Shown piece by piece: positions 8,077 through 15,892 of a DNA stretch of 34,339 bases (position 1 is the stretch's first letter; each line of letters begins with the position of its first letter). Both the position numbers and the translations under genes were made by a program. The DNA lies in the NCBI GenBank assembly GCA_964453435.1, contig CAYVQZ010000056.1:1-34339 (forward strand), written 5' to 3'. This DNA is from CAYVQZ01 sp964453435. GTDB lineage: Bacteria > Abyssobacteria > SURF-5. The notes under the pieces are model-generated. The model saw only the letters and a program-made list of their open reading frames with translations. It made no database searches and was not told the DNA's origin.

Positions 8077-8853
8077 TCAGTCGGCGGATAATCTGGCAAA
8101 TATCTCGCCTGCCGCCTGAAACGCGGGAGAAGAGTCCGGAATCCGGATGAGCGGTCTGGCCTCCATATCAAAGTTCGTAATATTGATATCCTCCGGTATA
8201 CGGCCAAGCAATTCGAGGCCGGTTTCTTCGATGTGTTTTTCGAGATGGCGTTCATCACCGCGAACGCGATTCAACACGAGGCCCATTTTTCTGTAGTTAA
8301 TAATCTTGTGCGATTCAATGACCTTTCTTATCAGGCCTGCGGTTTGCAGGCCACGGACCGAGATATCCGAGACGATGACAGGCGTATCCACACTCCGTAC
8401 GACCTGTCGGCTTATTTGCTCGACTCCGGCTTCGCCGTCGATTATGATTGCGTCGAACTGTTTCGCAAGCACCTCGATTCCGTCTCGAAGCAACTGGTTT
8501 ACCGGACAGTAGCATCCGAGCGAATCGGGTCTTCCCATGACGAGGAATCCGAAATCTTTTGTTTCGATTAACGCCTCGAAAAGCATGAAGTCGAGCGAAC
8601 GAGCCAAATTGTGCTTCTCCGGATTGCCGGCGGTCCGCGCCTCGCGAATGATGCGGTCCCGAATATCGCTAACCGTTTTTTCGACCGTAATCCCAAGGGC
8701 TGCGGGCAAACACATCGTTGGGTCGGCGTCGATAACGAGCAGCTTGGATTTTCCGTTTTTTACGATATATTTTGTGAGAAGAGCCGCCAACGCAGTCTTG
8801 CCGCTTCCGCCTTTGCCACAAATAGCGATCTGTCGTTTTGCTTGTTTTACCAT
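8077..8853 (-). CDS. CooC-like nickel-insertion ATPase (P-loop MinD/CooC family)
   Basis: A 258-residue deviant-Walker P-loop ATPase. GKGGSGKT at 13-20 is the signature Lys-containing Walker A of the MinD/CooC group. DADPTMCLPAALG follows strand 2, and IIIDGEAGVEQ is the Walker B region. C114-Y-C116 in LGCYCPVN matches the CXC pair that binds metal at the CooC dimer interface. CooC helps load nickel into the C-cluster of CO dehydrogenase or, as AcsF, the A-cluster of acetyl-CoA synthase. No CODH catalytic gene is in the window. The gene follows the ACS-beta-like gene by 59 nt on the same strand, which strongly suggests a shared task in maturing or sensing a Ni/Fe-S centre. Confidence 0.85.
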   Translation of the reverse strand: MVKQAKRQIAICGKGGSGKTALAALLTKYIVKNGKSKLLVIDADPTMCLPAALGITVEKTVSDIRDRIIREARTAGNPEKHNLARSLDFMLFEALIETKDFGFLVMGRPDSLGCYCPVNQLLRDGIEVLAKQFDAIIIDGEAGVEQISRQVVRSVDTPVIVSDISVRGLQTAGLIRKVIESHKIINYRKMGLVLNRVRGDERHLEKHIEETGLELLGRIPEDINITNFDMEARPLIRIPDSSPAFQAAGEIFARLSAD

Positions 8854-8912
8854 TTACGCCCCTTGAAGAAGGTTCTCTTCCCGAATTTGTCACACGGTTG
8901 GCGATGCGGGCT

Positions 8913-9701
8913 TCATTCCTTCTCTTTTCCTCCGAATCTGATTATCCTGTCACCTTTGCGGATGGTTATGACATCGCGGATCGTATCGCACACCGGTTTC
9001 TCCGGGCATTCATTGCAATCGAGAGATGTATCGCACTGATACGAGCCGTCGGGATTGCGTTGGAACGTCCGGAGCTTTCTCAGTGTTTCCCGTGCCGGCG
9101 CCACAATTTCCTCGATGCTCCTGACATCATCCCGGCTGCTTGTCACAAAAAACAACTCAGCTGTCTCGATGCCGCAATCCGCGGCTTCGAGGGCAACGAG
9201 CAACTTACGGCCGAGTCGCTCAATCGTAAAACCCGATTCCGCAGCCTGTTTACTGACCCTGGCCCATATCATATTCGGCACGCTTCTCAGCATGTACCCG
9301 TTGCCGGGAGCGCTCGTATGCATGGTTCTGTCCATCTCGCACGCCGTTTCGCCGACATCGCCTTTGCAGCGGGCAACAGCTGCTTGAACAAACGGCAGCA
9401 TCCCTCCCTGAACTTCGTTGATTTCGGGTCCGACAAGAGTGATTCTGCCGTTGCGAACGAGAGAAGAATCATGTGTGGCAAGGGTAACGGCGCAGGAGCC
9501 AACCGACGGGTGGCCGAGTTCGACATGCGTTTCCTCTTTGAGAATTATCGCGGGGTTTTTCTCCGATTCAGAACCACTCGAGAAAAACACGTTTTCTGGT
9601 TCAAGGCTCGCGGACACATCGTATTCTCTCGCTTCGCCTTGTTCGCGCTTATGGTGGAACCATGCGACGAGTTCCCGTATTGTCGTATCGAGTATATCCA
9701 T
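8913..9701 (-). CDS. Shortened acetyl-CoA synthase beta (CdhC/AcsB)-like protein lacking the A-cluster domain
   Basis: Residues about 80-245 follow the middle of AcsB/CdhC. NGRITLVGPEINEV matches the DGK-ExxGPDIxx stretch, EMDRTMHTSAPGNGY the ExxERRIH block, and MIWARVSKQAAESGF the WxRVSKxAxxxGF block. FFVTSSRDDV and the following AR helix also match. The protein ends where AcsB enters its A-cluster region: YQCDTSLDCNECPEKPVC (C-x5-C-x2-C-x5-C) stands in place of the first A-cluster cysteines, and the later CGCF domain is absent. At 262 residues it cannot be a full acetyl-CoA synthase. It may bind an Fe-S or Ni centre, or chaperone a metal enzyme; its partner is unknown. The ribosome binding site is poor. 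A CooC-like gene follows. The alignment is from memory. Confidence 0.7.
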   Translation of the reverse strand: MDILDTTIRELVAWFHHKREQGEAREYDVSASLEPENVFFSSGSESEKNPAIILKEETHVELGHPSVGSCAVTLATHDSSLVRNGRITLVGPEINEVQGGMLPFVQAAVARCKGDVGETACEMDRTMHTSAPGNGYMLRSVPNMIWARVSKQAAESGFTIERLGRKLLVALEAADCGIETAELFFVTSSRDDVRSIEEIVAPARETLRKLRTFQRNPDGSYQCDTSLDCNECPEKPVCDTIRDVITIRKGDRIIRFGGKEKE

Positions 9702-9767
9702 AACGGCATCATTTGGCAGCGACTCAGGATCGCTTCGGAGACGGGGCTTTTTCTGTCGGCCGAATAA

Positions 9768-9797
9768 ATTCTATCAGAATGTCACTGCCCCGCGCAA
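9768..9797 (-). promoter_or_regulatory. Possible sigma-70 promoter for the ACS-like/CooC-like pair
   Basis: On the minus strand TTGCGC (9797-9792) and TAGAAT (9773-9768) are spaced by 18 nt, about 65 nt before the ATG at 9701. It is a moderate match, placed back to back with the ferredoxin promoter. Confidence 0.35.
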
Positions 9798-9859
9798 GCA
9801 GGCTTTCGTTCAGGCTTCCCGCGGAGAAAAACCGCGTTGACAGGTTGATGTCGGGTTCA

Positions 9860-9889
9860 TTGAAATGTTGATTTCATATCGAATATAAT
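9860..9889 (+). promoter_or_regulatory. Sigma-70 promoter with an overlapping dyad, for the ferredoxin-AOR operon
   Basis: TTGAAA (9860-9865) and TATAAT (9884-9889) are 18 nt apart. The dyad TGAAAT-GTTG-ATTTCA (9861-9876) overlaps the -35 box and spacer, a position suited to a repressor. The expected start near 9896 gives a leader of about 60 nt. Confidence 0.55.
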
Positions 9890-9958
9890 TCTCCTGTGCT
9901 TTTGCCGATACCTTTGACGTTCGGCAATCAATATCGCTTCATGCGATGGAGGGACCAG

Positions 9959-10408
9959 ATGAAGAAGCTTGCGGTCGCACCGAATCTCTGCATTGGATGC
10001 AGGGAGTGTGAACTCATGTGCTCGCTCGTTCACCGCGGCAGGTTCAATCCTGCCGAGGCCCGTATACGAGTGGCGTATGATGAAGAGAATAATTGCTACA
10101 GTCCTGTCACCTGCAGACATTGTGACGAGCCGCCGTGTTTGGAGGCGTGTCCGAGCGACGCCGTTACGCGCGACGAAAAAACGGGGGCAATGCTCATAGA
10201 CGAGGAGAAATGCGTGCTGTGTATGGAATGCGTCCAGGCATGCCCGTACGGAGCGATCCGGGTTGCGCCTGATGGAGCGCTGCTGAAGTGCGATTTGTGC
10301 GGAGGCGATCCGGTTTGCGTGCGGTATTGTTCGAAGAGGCCGGAAATGAGCAGCCCCGAGATGTCGAATCCGGAGGGGGCAACTGCGCTCATGTTTGTAG
10401 AAGAATAG
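9959..10408 (+). CDS. Polyferredoxin electron-transfer protein of the AOR/BamC type
   Basis: A 149-residue protein with four cysteine motifs for [4Fe-4S] clusters: CIGCRECELMC (11-21), CRHCDEPPCLEACP, CVLCMECVQACP and CDLCGGDPVCVRYC. This HycB/DmsB-like pattern is that of the small iron-sulfur subunit that accepts electrons from AOR-family enzymes such as BamC beside BamB. An ATG 63 bases upstream keeps the frame open, but the ATG at 9959 has GGAGGGA four bases before it and starts directly at the ferredoxin fold. The AOR gene follows after 64 nt. The likely role is to carry electrons from the tungsten or molybdenum subunit to another partner. Confidence 0.9.
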   Translation: MKKLAVAPNLCIGCRECELMCSLVHRGRFNPAEARIRVAYDEENNCYSPVTCRHCDEPPCLEACPSDAVTRDEKTGAMLIDEEKCVLCMECVQACPYGAIRVAPDGALLKCDLCGGDPVCVRYCSKRPEMSSPEMSNPEGATALMFVEE

Positions 10409-10472
10409 AAAAGGCTTGAGCATTCTGCTGCGGTTGTCACGCATTGAGTGAGAGCAAGAGGAGTTTCAGCCC

Positions 10473-12437
10473 ATGAATGGTTATGGAGACATCTTGAGAG
10501 TTGACCTGACAAGGGTCGAGGTAAAACGGGAGCCGATCCCTCTTCGACAAATTCGCAAGTTCATAGGGGGGATGGGGCTCAATGACCGGCTCCTGTGGAA
10601 ACATTTTCTGGAGGTCGACCCGCGCATAGACCCCTTGAGCGAGGACAATGTGCTCATTGCCGGACTCGGCCCGCTCGGAGGAACCGGATTCGGGTTCGGC
10701 AGTAAGATGAAGTTCACATTCAAATCGCCGGTGACCGGATTCTTCGCTGACAGCACCTGCGGCGGAAATTTTTCCTCGCAGATGAGATGGGCGGGCGTAG
10801 ACCATATAGTAATAACGGGGAGAGCAACCAAACCCGTTTACCTTTATATCGAAGACGATAAGGTCGAGATTCGCGATGCCTCGCATCTCTGGGGTTTGGG
10901 GACCAATGAGACCGTGAAGAAGCTCAGGTCAGGCGAGGTTCCATCGGACGCCGGAATCGCGTGCATCGGCCCCGCGGGCGAGAGCCTCGTTCGCTACGGC
11001 TGCATTGTTGTAACCGAGGACCGGGTGGCCGGCCGGAGGGGCGCCGGCTGTGTGGCCGGCAGCAAGAATCTCAAGGCGATAGCGACCGTCGGCACAAAAG
11101 GCATTTCGGTCCACGATCCTGACGGCGCGCGAAACGCTGTTGAAGAAATCTTTGCGAGAATAGAGAACGACCCCCTGATGTATCCGTTCAAGAGAGCCGG
11201 CACGGTTAACCTTGTCGATTACTATGACGCCATCGGCGGAAACGCCTACCGCAACAATCAGTACTCGAAAGTGCCGGACGAAAAGATAAGCCAAATGAAT
11301 GCCAACTGGTACTGCGAAAACATGAAAGTCCGCGACCTGGCCTGCTCTCCCGGATGCACCATCGGCTGCATTTCATCGTGCCGGATCAAGGGAGCCGAGA
11401 CTGAATTGGCAAAGAGGCTGGCCGGCCCTGTTGGAGGCGGGCCCGAGTATTTGACGATAGCGAGTTTCGGGATGGGGTGTGATATCGCGGACCTGCCGGC
11501 CATCACGCATCTCCATCGCAGGTGCAATGAGTATGGGATGGACCTCGGCGAGATCGGCGGCACTATTCCTTTCCTCATGGAACTCTGGCAGCGGGGAATC
11601 ATAACGGAGGAGCATACGCGTGAATGGTTCGGCGAGCCGGTGAAACTGGAGTGGGGCAACTTCGACGCCGTGGAAAAAATCATTCGGGCGGTCGCGTTTC
11701 AGGAAAACGAGCTCGGGCGAATCTGCTCTCACAATGTCGAGAAAGCGGCCGAGGCGCTCGAAAAGATCACGGACAGACCAACCACTCCCTACATGCTTTG
11801 CGGCAAGGGCGGCTGCACGTTCCACCAGGAGGTGCGGTCGTTTCCCATCTGGGCTGTGAACTATGCGGTCGCTTCGCGAGGGTGCGACCACCTCAAAGGC
11901 ATAAATTTCATCGATAAGGGGTTCCGGCAGGATATATCGATGGAATGGCTGGGCAAGCCCGACGCAGGCATCGGATATACACCCGATTTGAAGGGCGCCG
12001 CCTCGGCGCTGGCGGAGAACTATGTGGCGGCGCTCAACTGTCTCGGCATATGTACGCACCGTCCCGCCTCGGACCCTCTCAACTTTCCGATGAAACTCTT
12101 TACCGACGCCTACACCGTGCTCACCGGCATTCCGCTCACGGCGGAGGAAATGGTCCTCGCCGGCGAGCGAGCCTGCAACCTCGAGAAGGCGTTCAACTCG
12201 CGGGTGGGTCTGCGACGCAAGGACGACCGGATGTGCGCGAGGTGGATGGACGAGCCGGTGACGTTCGAGTATGGCAAGGGGATGAAGGTCGGCGATTACC
12301 TTGACAATCTGCTTGATGAATACTATGAGCGGCACGGATGGCAGAAATCCACATCTCTTCAAACCCGGGAGAAACTCGGGGCGCTCGGACTCGAGGACGT
12401 TGTCGAAGTTCTCGAGAAAGAAAAGGCGGTCATGTAA
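10473..12437 (+). CDS. Aldehyde:ferredoxin oxidoreductase family protein, BamB-like
   Basis: A full-length (654 residues) AOR-family subunit, expected to bind a tungsto- or molybdo-bispyranopterin and one [4Fe-4S] cluster. The N-terminal pattern ILRVDLT ... FIGGMGLNDRLLW ... VYLYIEDDKVEIRDASHLWG closely recalls BamB, the benzoyl-CoA reductase tungsten subunit, and the C-terminus (LDEYYERHGW ... LGALGLEDV) fits too. The cluster motif is odd: C291, C295, C299 and C303 are spaced x3-x3-x3 rather than the usual CxxCxxxC. The late ligand region is ALNCLGICTHRP. AGAGGAG-like sequence precedes the ATG. With the polyferredoxin upstream and MoaD downstream it forms a redox module. Substrate is unknown; other Bam or Bcr genes are absent. 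Confidence 0.9.
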   Translation: MNGYGDILRVDLTRVEVKREPIPLRQIRKFIGGMGLNDRLLWKHFLEVDPRIDPLSEDNVLIAGLGPLGGTGFGFGSKMKFTFKSPVTGFFADSTCGGNFSSQMRWAGVDHIVITGRATKPVYLYIEDDKVEIRDASHLWGLGTNETVKKLRSGEVPSDAGIACIGPAGESLVRYGCIVVTEDRVAGRRGAGCVAGSKNLKAIATVGTKGISVHDPDGARNAVEEIFARIENDPLMYPFKRAGTVNLVDYYDAIGGNAYRNNQYSKVPDEKISQMNANWYCENMKVRDLACSPGCTIGCISSCRIKGAETELAKRLAGPVGGGPEYLTIASFGMGCDIADLPAITHLHRRCNEYGMDLGEIGGTIPFLMELWQRGIITEEHTREWFGEPVKLEWGNFDAVEKIIRAVAFQENELGRICSHNVEKAAEALEKITDRPTTPYMLCGKGGCTFHQEVRSFPIWAVNYAVASRGCDHLKGINFIDKGFRQDISMEWLGKPDAGIGYTPDLKGAASALAENYVAALNCLGICTHRPASDPLNFPMKLFTDAYTVLTGIPLTAEEMVLAGERACNLEKAFNSRVGLRRKDDRMCARWMDEPVTFEYGKGMKVGDYLDNLLDEYYERHGWQKSTSLQTREKLGALGLEDVVEVLEKEKAVM

Positions 12438-12506
12438 CAGTGCCAGCCATTCTTTGTGCGCCAAGCCGAATTTCGGAATCATTCGGTTTCGGCGACGCCG
12501 GAGACG

Positions 12507-12785
12507 ATGATGGCGAAGATTAAAGTGCGATATCTCGGCGCTTTCGCCGACAAGGCTCGCAAGAGGCAGGAGACCCTTGAGTTCGATTGCCCTCGACTGG
12601 GCGAATTGGTTGAAAGTCTGCTCGGGCGAAACGGCGACACCTTCCGCGCAGTGATGATAGACCCTTCCACCGGCGCCCTCCGCAGCGGCACGGCCCTCTT
12701 AGTAAACGGCCACCGGCGCGACCTCGACTACGCGCTTGCCGACGGCGATGAAGTCACGTTGCTGACACCGCTTGCCGGGGGTTGA
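12507..12785 (+). CDS. MoaD/ThiS-family small sulfur-carrier protein
   Basis: A 92-residue beta-grasp protein. It begins MMAKIKVRYLGAFADKARKR, typical of MoaD, has LLVNGHRRDLDYALADGDEV before the last strand, and ends in LAGG, the Gly-Gly tail that is adenylated and thiocarboxylated. Such proteins supply sulfur to the pterin dithiolene of molybdenum or tungsten cofactors, and AOR operons often carry their own copy. The frame is open farther upstream, but GGAG at 12500-12503 favours the ATG pair at 12507 and 12510. It follows the AOR gene by 69 nt and probably shares its transcript. Confidence 0.85.
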   Translation: MMAKIKVRYLGAFADKARKRQETLEFDCPRLGELVESLLGRNGDTFRAVMIDPSTGALRSGTALLVNGHRRDLDYALADGDEVTLLTPLAGG

Positions 12786-12803
12786 GGCAATTGAGCTTGC
12801 AGG

Positions 12804-13208
12804 CTAAAGGTCGTCGAAAAGCTGTTGGGGGCTTGGCCGATGCTTTCGCATCAATTCGAGCACATCGTGGAGCTTTGACAGCCGCTGCTCGTCGAGGTTG
12901 ATGAATTTGAGGCCAAGGGGATATTTGCCCGTGGAAACGGGCGAGCTTGCCGCCCATCGAACCTCGGCGTCAAAGTCGACCGTCGAAATATTCTTTCCCG
13001 TTAACTGCAGCTTGACGCGGGTCCCTTTCTTGACCGGCGTCCGCATGAGAATTCCCGCTCCGGCCCGGCTCAGGTTAACGAGGTCGGCTTCGGGCAGGCT
13101 CTCGTGGGATTCGGTCGGCACCACAAGGCGGGCCTGGTCGACGAGCTTATCGATTATCATCCGCGGCCAGCCTCGCCGCTGGACAAAGATTTTTTCGATT
13201 TCCTCCAT
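12804..13208 (-). CDS. PilZ domain protein (putative c-di-GMP receptor)
   Basis: The 134-residue protein has the two c-di-GMP contacts of PilZ: an RxxxR-type stretch (QRRGWPR near residues 11-17) and DLVNLSRAGAGI, an N-x-S-x-x-G motif. Between and after them come the beta-barrel strands (VKLQLTGKNISTVDFDAEVRW, split here only by eye) and LGLKFINLDEQ. The N-terminal 25 residues and the C-terminal helix (LSKLHDVLELMRKH) flank the barrel. GAGAGGA lies just before the ATG. It follows the small membrane protein by 24 nt, so they may act together. A diguanylate cyclase lies at 27.1 kb. Confidence 0.8.
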   Translation of the reverse strand: MEEIEKIFVQRRGWPRMIIDKLVDQARLVVPTESHESLPEADLVNLSRAGAGILMRTPVKKGTRVKLQLTGKNISTVDFDAEVRWAASSPVSTGKYPLGLKFINLDEQRLSKLHDVLELMRKHRPSPQQLFDDL

Positions 13209-13232
13209 GTTCCTCTCGCAAGCGTCGTCGCG

Positions 13233-13466
13233 CTATCCGAAGAGTGTGGCCCATATCACGGCGAACAGTCCGAACACGATGCCGACGCAAATGCCTCCAA
13301 TGAATCCCATTATTCCTATACGCACGGCGTTCATCAGGAGGTCGAACACCGTTTCGCCGAGAGCTTGATACACACCCCACGCGGCGCCGGCGAGCACCCC
13401 CAGAATGGAAAAAGTCTCGACGAAATAAACGAACGTCGCTTTTCGCGTTCCCCTGTTGATCGCCAT
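13233..13466 (-). CDS. Small two-TM membrane protein of unknown function
   Basis: I do not recognise the family. The 77-residue product has a short basic N-terminus (MAINRGTRKATF) and two hydrophobic segments at about 14-35 and 48-76; both contain small residues (ILGVLAGAAWGVY, GFIGGICVGIVFGLF) that favour helix packing. The start is supported by CGGAGGGGAG before the ATG. It is encoded directly upstream of the PilZ protein, so a c-di-GMP-dependent envelope role is possible but unproven. Confidence 0.7.
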   Translation of the reverse strand: MAINRGTRKATFVYFVETFSILGVLAGAAWGVYQALGETVFDLLMNAVRIGIMGFIGGICVGIVFGLFAVIWATLFG

Positions 13467-13646
13467 CTTGTTCTCCCCTCCGGGAACCGATTCAATTTTA
13501 CCATAGAGACCGGAATTTATTCAAACGCTTTTTCCGCGCCGGCAGGAAAAGGGCATGGCCGTGGGGAGGGATATGCGCATGAAGGCGCACATCCAAACTT
13601 CCGATGTTTCAGCGGTCACGGGACTGAGCGTGCCCCTGAAGCCCCG

Positions 13647-14744
13647 TCATTCTTTGGCGAGTTTCCGGAGGACTTCGATGCCCCGCTCGATGGTGTCGTT
13701 CTCGGCGGCGAAAGAGATACGGAAATGGGAGTTTTGTTCGGAGAACACGTTGCCGGGAATAATCAGCACGTTATTCGCAATCGCCTTCTCCACGAACTTC
13801 ACGCCATCGCCGCCGGGAGCCTTCGGAAAGATATAGAACGCTCCGCCGGGCTTCTCGACTTCGAAGTAGCCGCTTAAGCCTTCGTATATCAGGTCGCGTT
13901 TTTTTCGATAACCGTTTATATGCCGGCTGATGTCATAATTAAGCGCGGCAAGACCCGCCTTCTGGGCGAAAGAAGGCGCGCACACGAAGCTGTACTGCTG
14001 AAGCGTTTTCATTGATTCGATTATCTTCTGCGGACCAGCCGCGTATCCGAGGCGCCACCCGGTCATGGCGGACGATTTGGAAAACCCGTTCAGCAGGAGC
14101 GTTTTCTCATAGTATCTCGCGAATGTGTCGGGTGGTTGATCATAGATGAAACGGTCGTATATCTCGTCGGATACAACCAGCAGATCATGTTTGCGTGCGA
14201 ACTCGGCGATTTCACCGTACTCGTCCGCGGAATAAATGCGTCCGGTCGGGTTCGCGGGGCTGTTGATAACAAGAAGCTTCGTTCGGGGAGTTACTTTCTC
14301 TTCCAGTTTTGCTCCACTCAACGTGAAGTCGGGATATGTATCGACAAACACCGGTTTCCCGCCGAAGAGATTCGTCAGGTGTTTATACATGACGAAATAG
14401 GGGTCGGGAAGAAGAACCTCATCGCCTTCCTCCACGAGCGCAATGAACGCGAGGACAAGTCCGCCCGAGACGCCAGATGTTATAAGAGTATCCTCGAAAT
14501 CGACGTTGAATCGAGTTTTGTAATTTTCTTTGATGGCTTCCCGGAGTTCGGGGATGCCCTGTGTGACGGTGTATCGATTGAAGCCTGCCCGGATACTCTC
14601 GATTCCTACGGCTTTGATCTCGTCGGGCACATCGAAATCTGGCTGGCCGATGCTGAGGTTAATCGGGTCCTTCAGCTTCGCCGCAAGATCAAACACCTTC
14701 CGGATTCCGGAAGAATCGATAAGCCCCATCCTTTTCGATAGCAT
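13647..14744 (-). CDS. Class I/II pyridoxal-phosphate aminotransferase (aspartate/alanine type)
   Basis: A fold-type I aminotransferase of 365 residues. INLSIGQPDFDVP is the substrate loop, NSPANPTGRIYS and VVSDEIYDRFIY the cofactor-ring contacts, NGFSKSSAMTGWRLGYA holds the Schiff-base lysine (Lys223 from this start), and FRISFA the carboxylate-binding arginine. The subgroup includes archaeal-type aspartate and aromatic aminotransferases; the amino donor cannot be told. A GTG nine bases upstream is in frame, but AAGGTG lies six bases before the ATG at 14744, so I chose that. It stands alone with its own promoter. Confidence 0.88.
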   Translation of the reverse strand: MLSKRMGLIDSSGIRKVFDLAAKLKDPINLSIGQPDFDVPDEIKAVGIESIRAGFNRYTVTQGIPELREAIKENYKTRFNVDFEDTLITSGVSGGLVLAFIALVEEGDEVLLPDPYFVMYKHLTNLFGGKPVFVDTYPDFTLSGAKLEEKVTPRTKLLVINSPANPTGRIYSADEYGEIAEFARKHDLLVVSDEIYDRFIYDQPPDTFARYYEKTLLLNGFSKSSAMTGWRLGYAAGPQKIIESMKTLQQYSFVCAPSFAQKAGLAALNYDISRHINGYRKKRDLIYEGLSGYFEVEKPGGAFYIFPKAPGGDGVKFVEKAIANNVLIIPGNVFSEQNSHFRISFAAENDTIERGIEVLRKLAKE

Positions 14745-14794
14745 AGAGTTCACCTTGGTCGTTTGTGATGGTTTTCTCCGAAAAATCGCGGCAG

Positions 14795-14824
14795 ATTATA
14801 CCAAACGCCGCTCGGCTAAGTCAA
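14795..14824 (-). promoter_or_regulatory. Sigma-70 promoter for the aminotransferase gene
   Basis: On the minus strand TTGACT (14824-14819) and TATAAT (14800-14795) are 18 nt apart. Transcription would start near 14788 with a leader of about 44 nt. The remaining 14825-14990 stretch up to the TetR promoter shows nothing I can name. Confidence 0.65.
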
Positions 14825-14995
14825 AAACCGGAACAAAACCGGAATAAAAAGAGGGCGCTTCCATCGAGCCTTAAGAAAACGGAAACACCCAATGCGACAT
14901 CGGAGACATCGGTTGGCCGGTAACGGAATCCGAAGTCAAGTTGACCTATGATTTTCTGGCCCTTGCTTTTTTCTTGGGAGGAAGATCGCGGACCG

Positions 14996-15024
14996 TTGAC
15001 AGGTCGTTGAGACGGTGGTATAAT
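14996..15024 (+). promoter_or_regulatory. Consensus sigma-70 promoter for the TetR gene
   Basis: TTGACA (14996-15001), a 17-nt spacer and TATAAT (15019-15024) match the consensus exactly. Just after the -10 box, TGACAGC, TGACGG and CTGACACAGCGTCA crowd the start site, so an autoregulatory operator is likely here, but no clean palindrome is visible. Confidence 0.8.
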
Positions 15025-15080
15025 GACAGCATGACGGTATCCTGACACAGCGTCAAATTTAGCGAACGCGGGGCCGTTAG

Positions 15081-15704
15081 ATGGCGAAACGAAAACGAAT
15101 CGAACAGGAGCGGCAGGCGAGGATGGAACGAATCCTCGACAGCGCCGAACTCCTCTTCGTCGAAAAGGGATATCACGAAACCTCCGTCAATGACATTGCC
15201 GAACAGGCCGATTTCAGCAGAACGTCAATCTACCAGTATTTCAGCAGCAAAGAAGAGATTTATGTCCATATCCTCGAGCGATACACGGACCTGCTCATCG
15301 AACGCGTTCTCGCCGCAACCCGCGACCCGGAAAAGGTAGTCGATAAGATCAAGGCTTTTCTGGAAGAAATGCGGGCAATGATGAAACTGAAACCGAATTT
15401 CTTTGAGTTATATTTCATCCAGAGACACGAACTTGAGCGGCGTCTGTCTCCCGAACTCAGGGCGCAGCTCAATCTCAAACGGCGTATGCTGGAAAACGTG
15501 TTTCGCGATTTTTTTGGTCGGGGAGCGGAAAAAGGGGAGGTCAGGAACCTCAGGGTGAAGGATGCGTCCAATCTGTTCTTTGCCCAGGTTGCCGGCATGT
15601 TGTTGCTCCATGCGTATTATGGCTCGGAGTTTGACGTCACGCTTGACGAGCACTTGGATAAGTCGCTGCAGATGTATTTGGAATTTATCGAAAAGGTGGA
15701 TTAG
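15081..15704 (+). CDS. TetR/AcrR family transcriptional regulator
   Basis: The 207-residue protein begins with a basic arm and a classic TetR helix-turn-helix: RILDSAELLFVEKGYHETSV, then NDIAEQADFSRTSIYQYFSSKEEIYVH (given in parts; residues about 14-62). The C-terminal all-helical half binds an unknown ligand. It has a perfect promoter and no strong ribosome binding site. It sits upstream of and in line with the glycyl radical enzyme gene (189 nt), so it most likely controls that locus. The ligand may be the substrate of the enzyme or a related aromatic or CoA compound (inference). Confidence 0.92.
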   Translation: MAKRKRIEQERQARMERILDSAELLFVEKGYHETSVNDIAEQADFSRTSIYQYFSSKEEIYVHILERYTDLLIERVLAATRDPEKVVDKIKAFLEEMRAMMKLKPNFFELYFIQRHELERRLSPELRAQLNLKRRMLENVFRDFFGRGAEKGEVRNLRVKDASNLFFAQVAGMLLLHAYYGSEFDVTLDEHLDKSLQMYLEFIEKVD

Positions 15705-15801
15705 AGGATCTGTTCGAGTTCGATCCAAATGTTGTTCTGCATTGGTCGCGCCGACAGGTATTGTCGAGATGAAGGATGAAGGAATATCGTGAATAAACGG
15801 A

Positions 15802-15839
15802 GGCCCGGTATCGGAAGGCCTTATGCCGAAACCGGGGCC
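15802..15839 (+). promoter_or_regulatory. Leader hairpin upstream of the glycyl radical enzyme
   Basis: GGCCCGGTATCGG (15802-15814) pairs with CCGAAACCGGGGCC (15826-15839) with one mismatch and one bulge. The loop AAGGCCTTATG contains its own palindrome. No U-tract follows. It may be a leader structure or attenuator of the enzyme mRNA, or part of the TetR gene's 3' end. Confidence 0.5.
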
Positions 15840-15892
15840 GACTGGCAAGGTTTTCCAGGAAGTGTATCCCGGAAAAGAGGGAGGTAAACGTC

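Noticed and set aside
10473..12437. Part of a benzoyl-CoA reductase (Bam) complex
   Set aside because: The subunit is BamB-like, but none of the other Bam or Bcr subunits or benzoate genes is nearby, so only the family name is justified.
11373..12482. Minus-strand open frame of 369 codons
   Set aside because: Antisense shadow of the AOR gene, Arg/His/Leu-rich with no family motifs.
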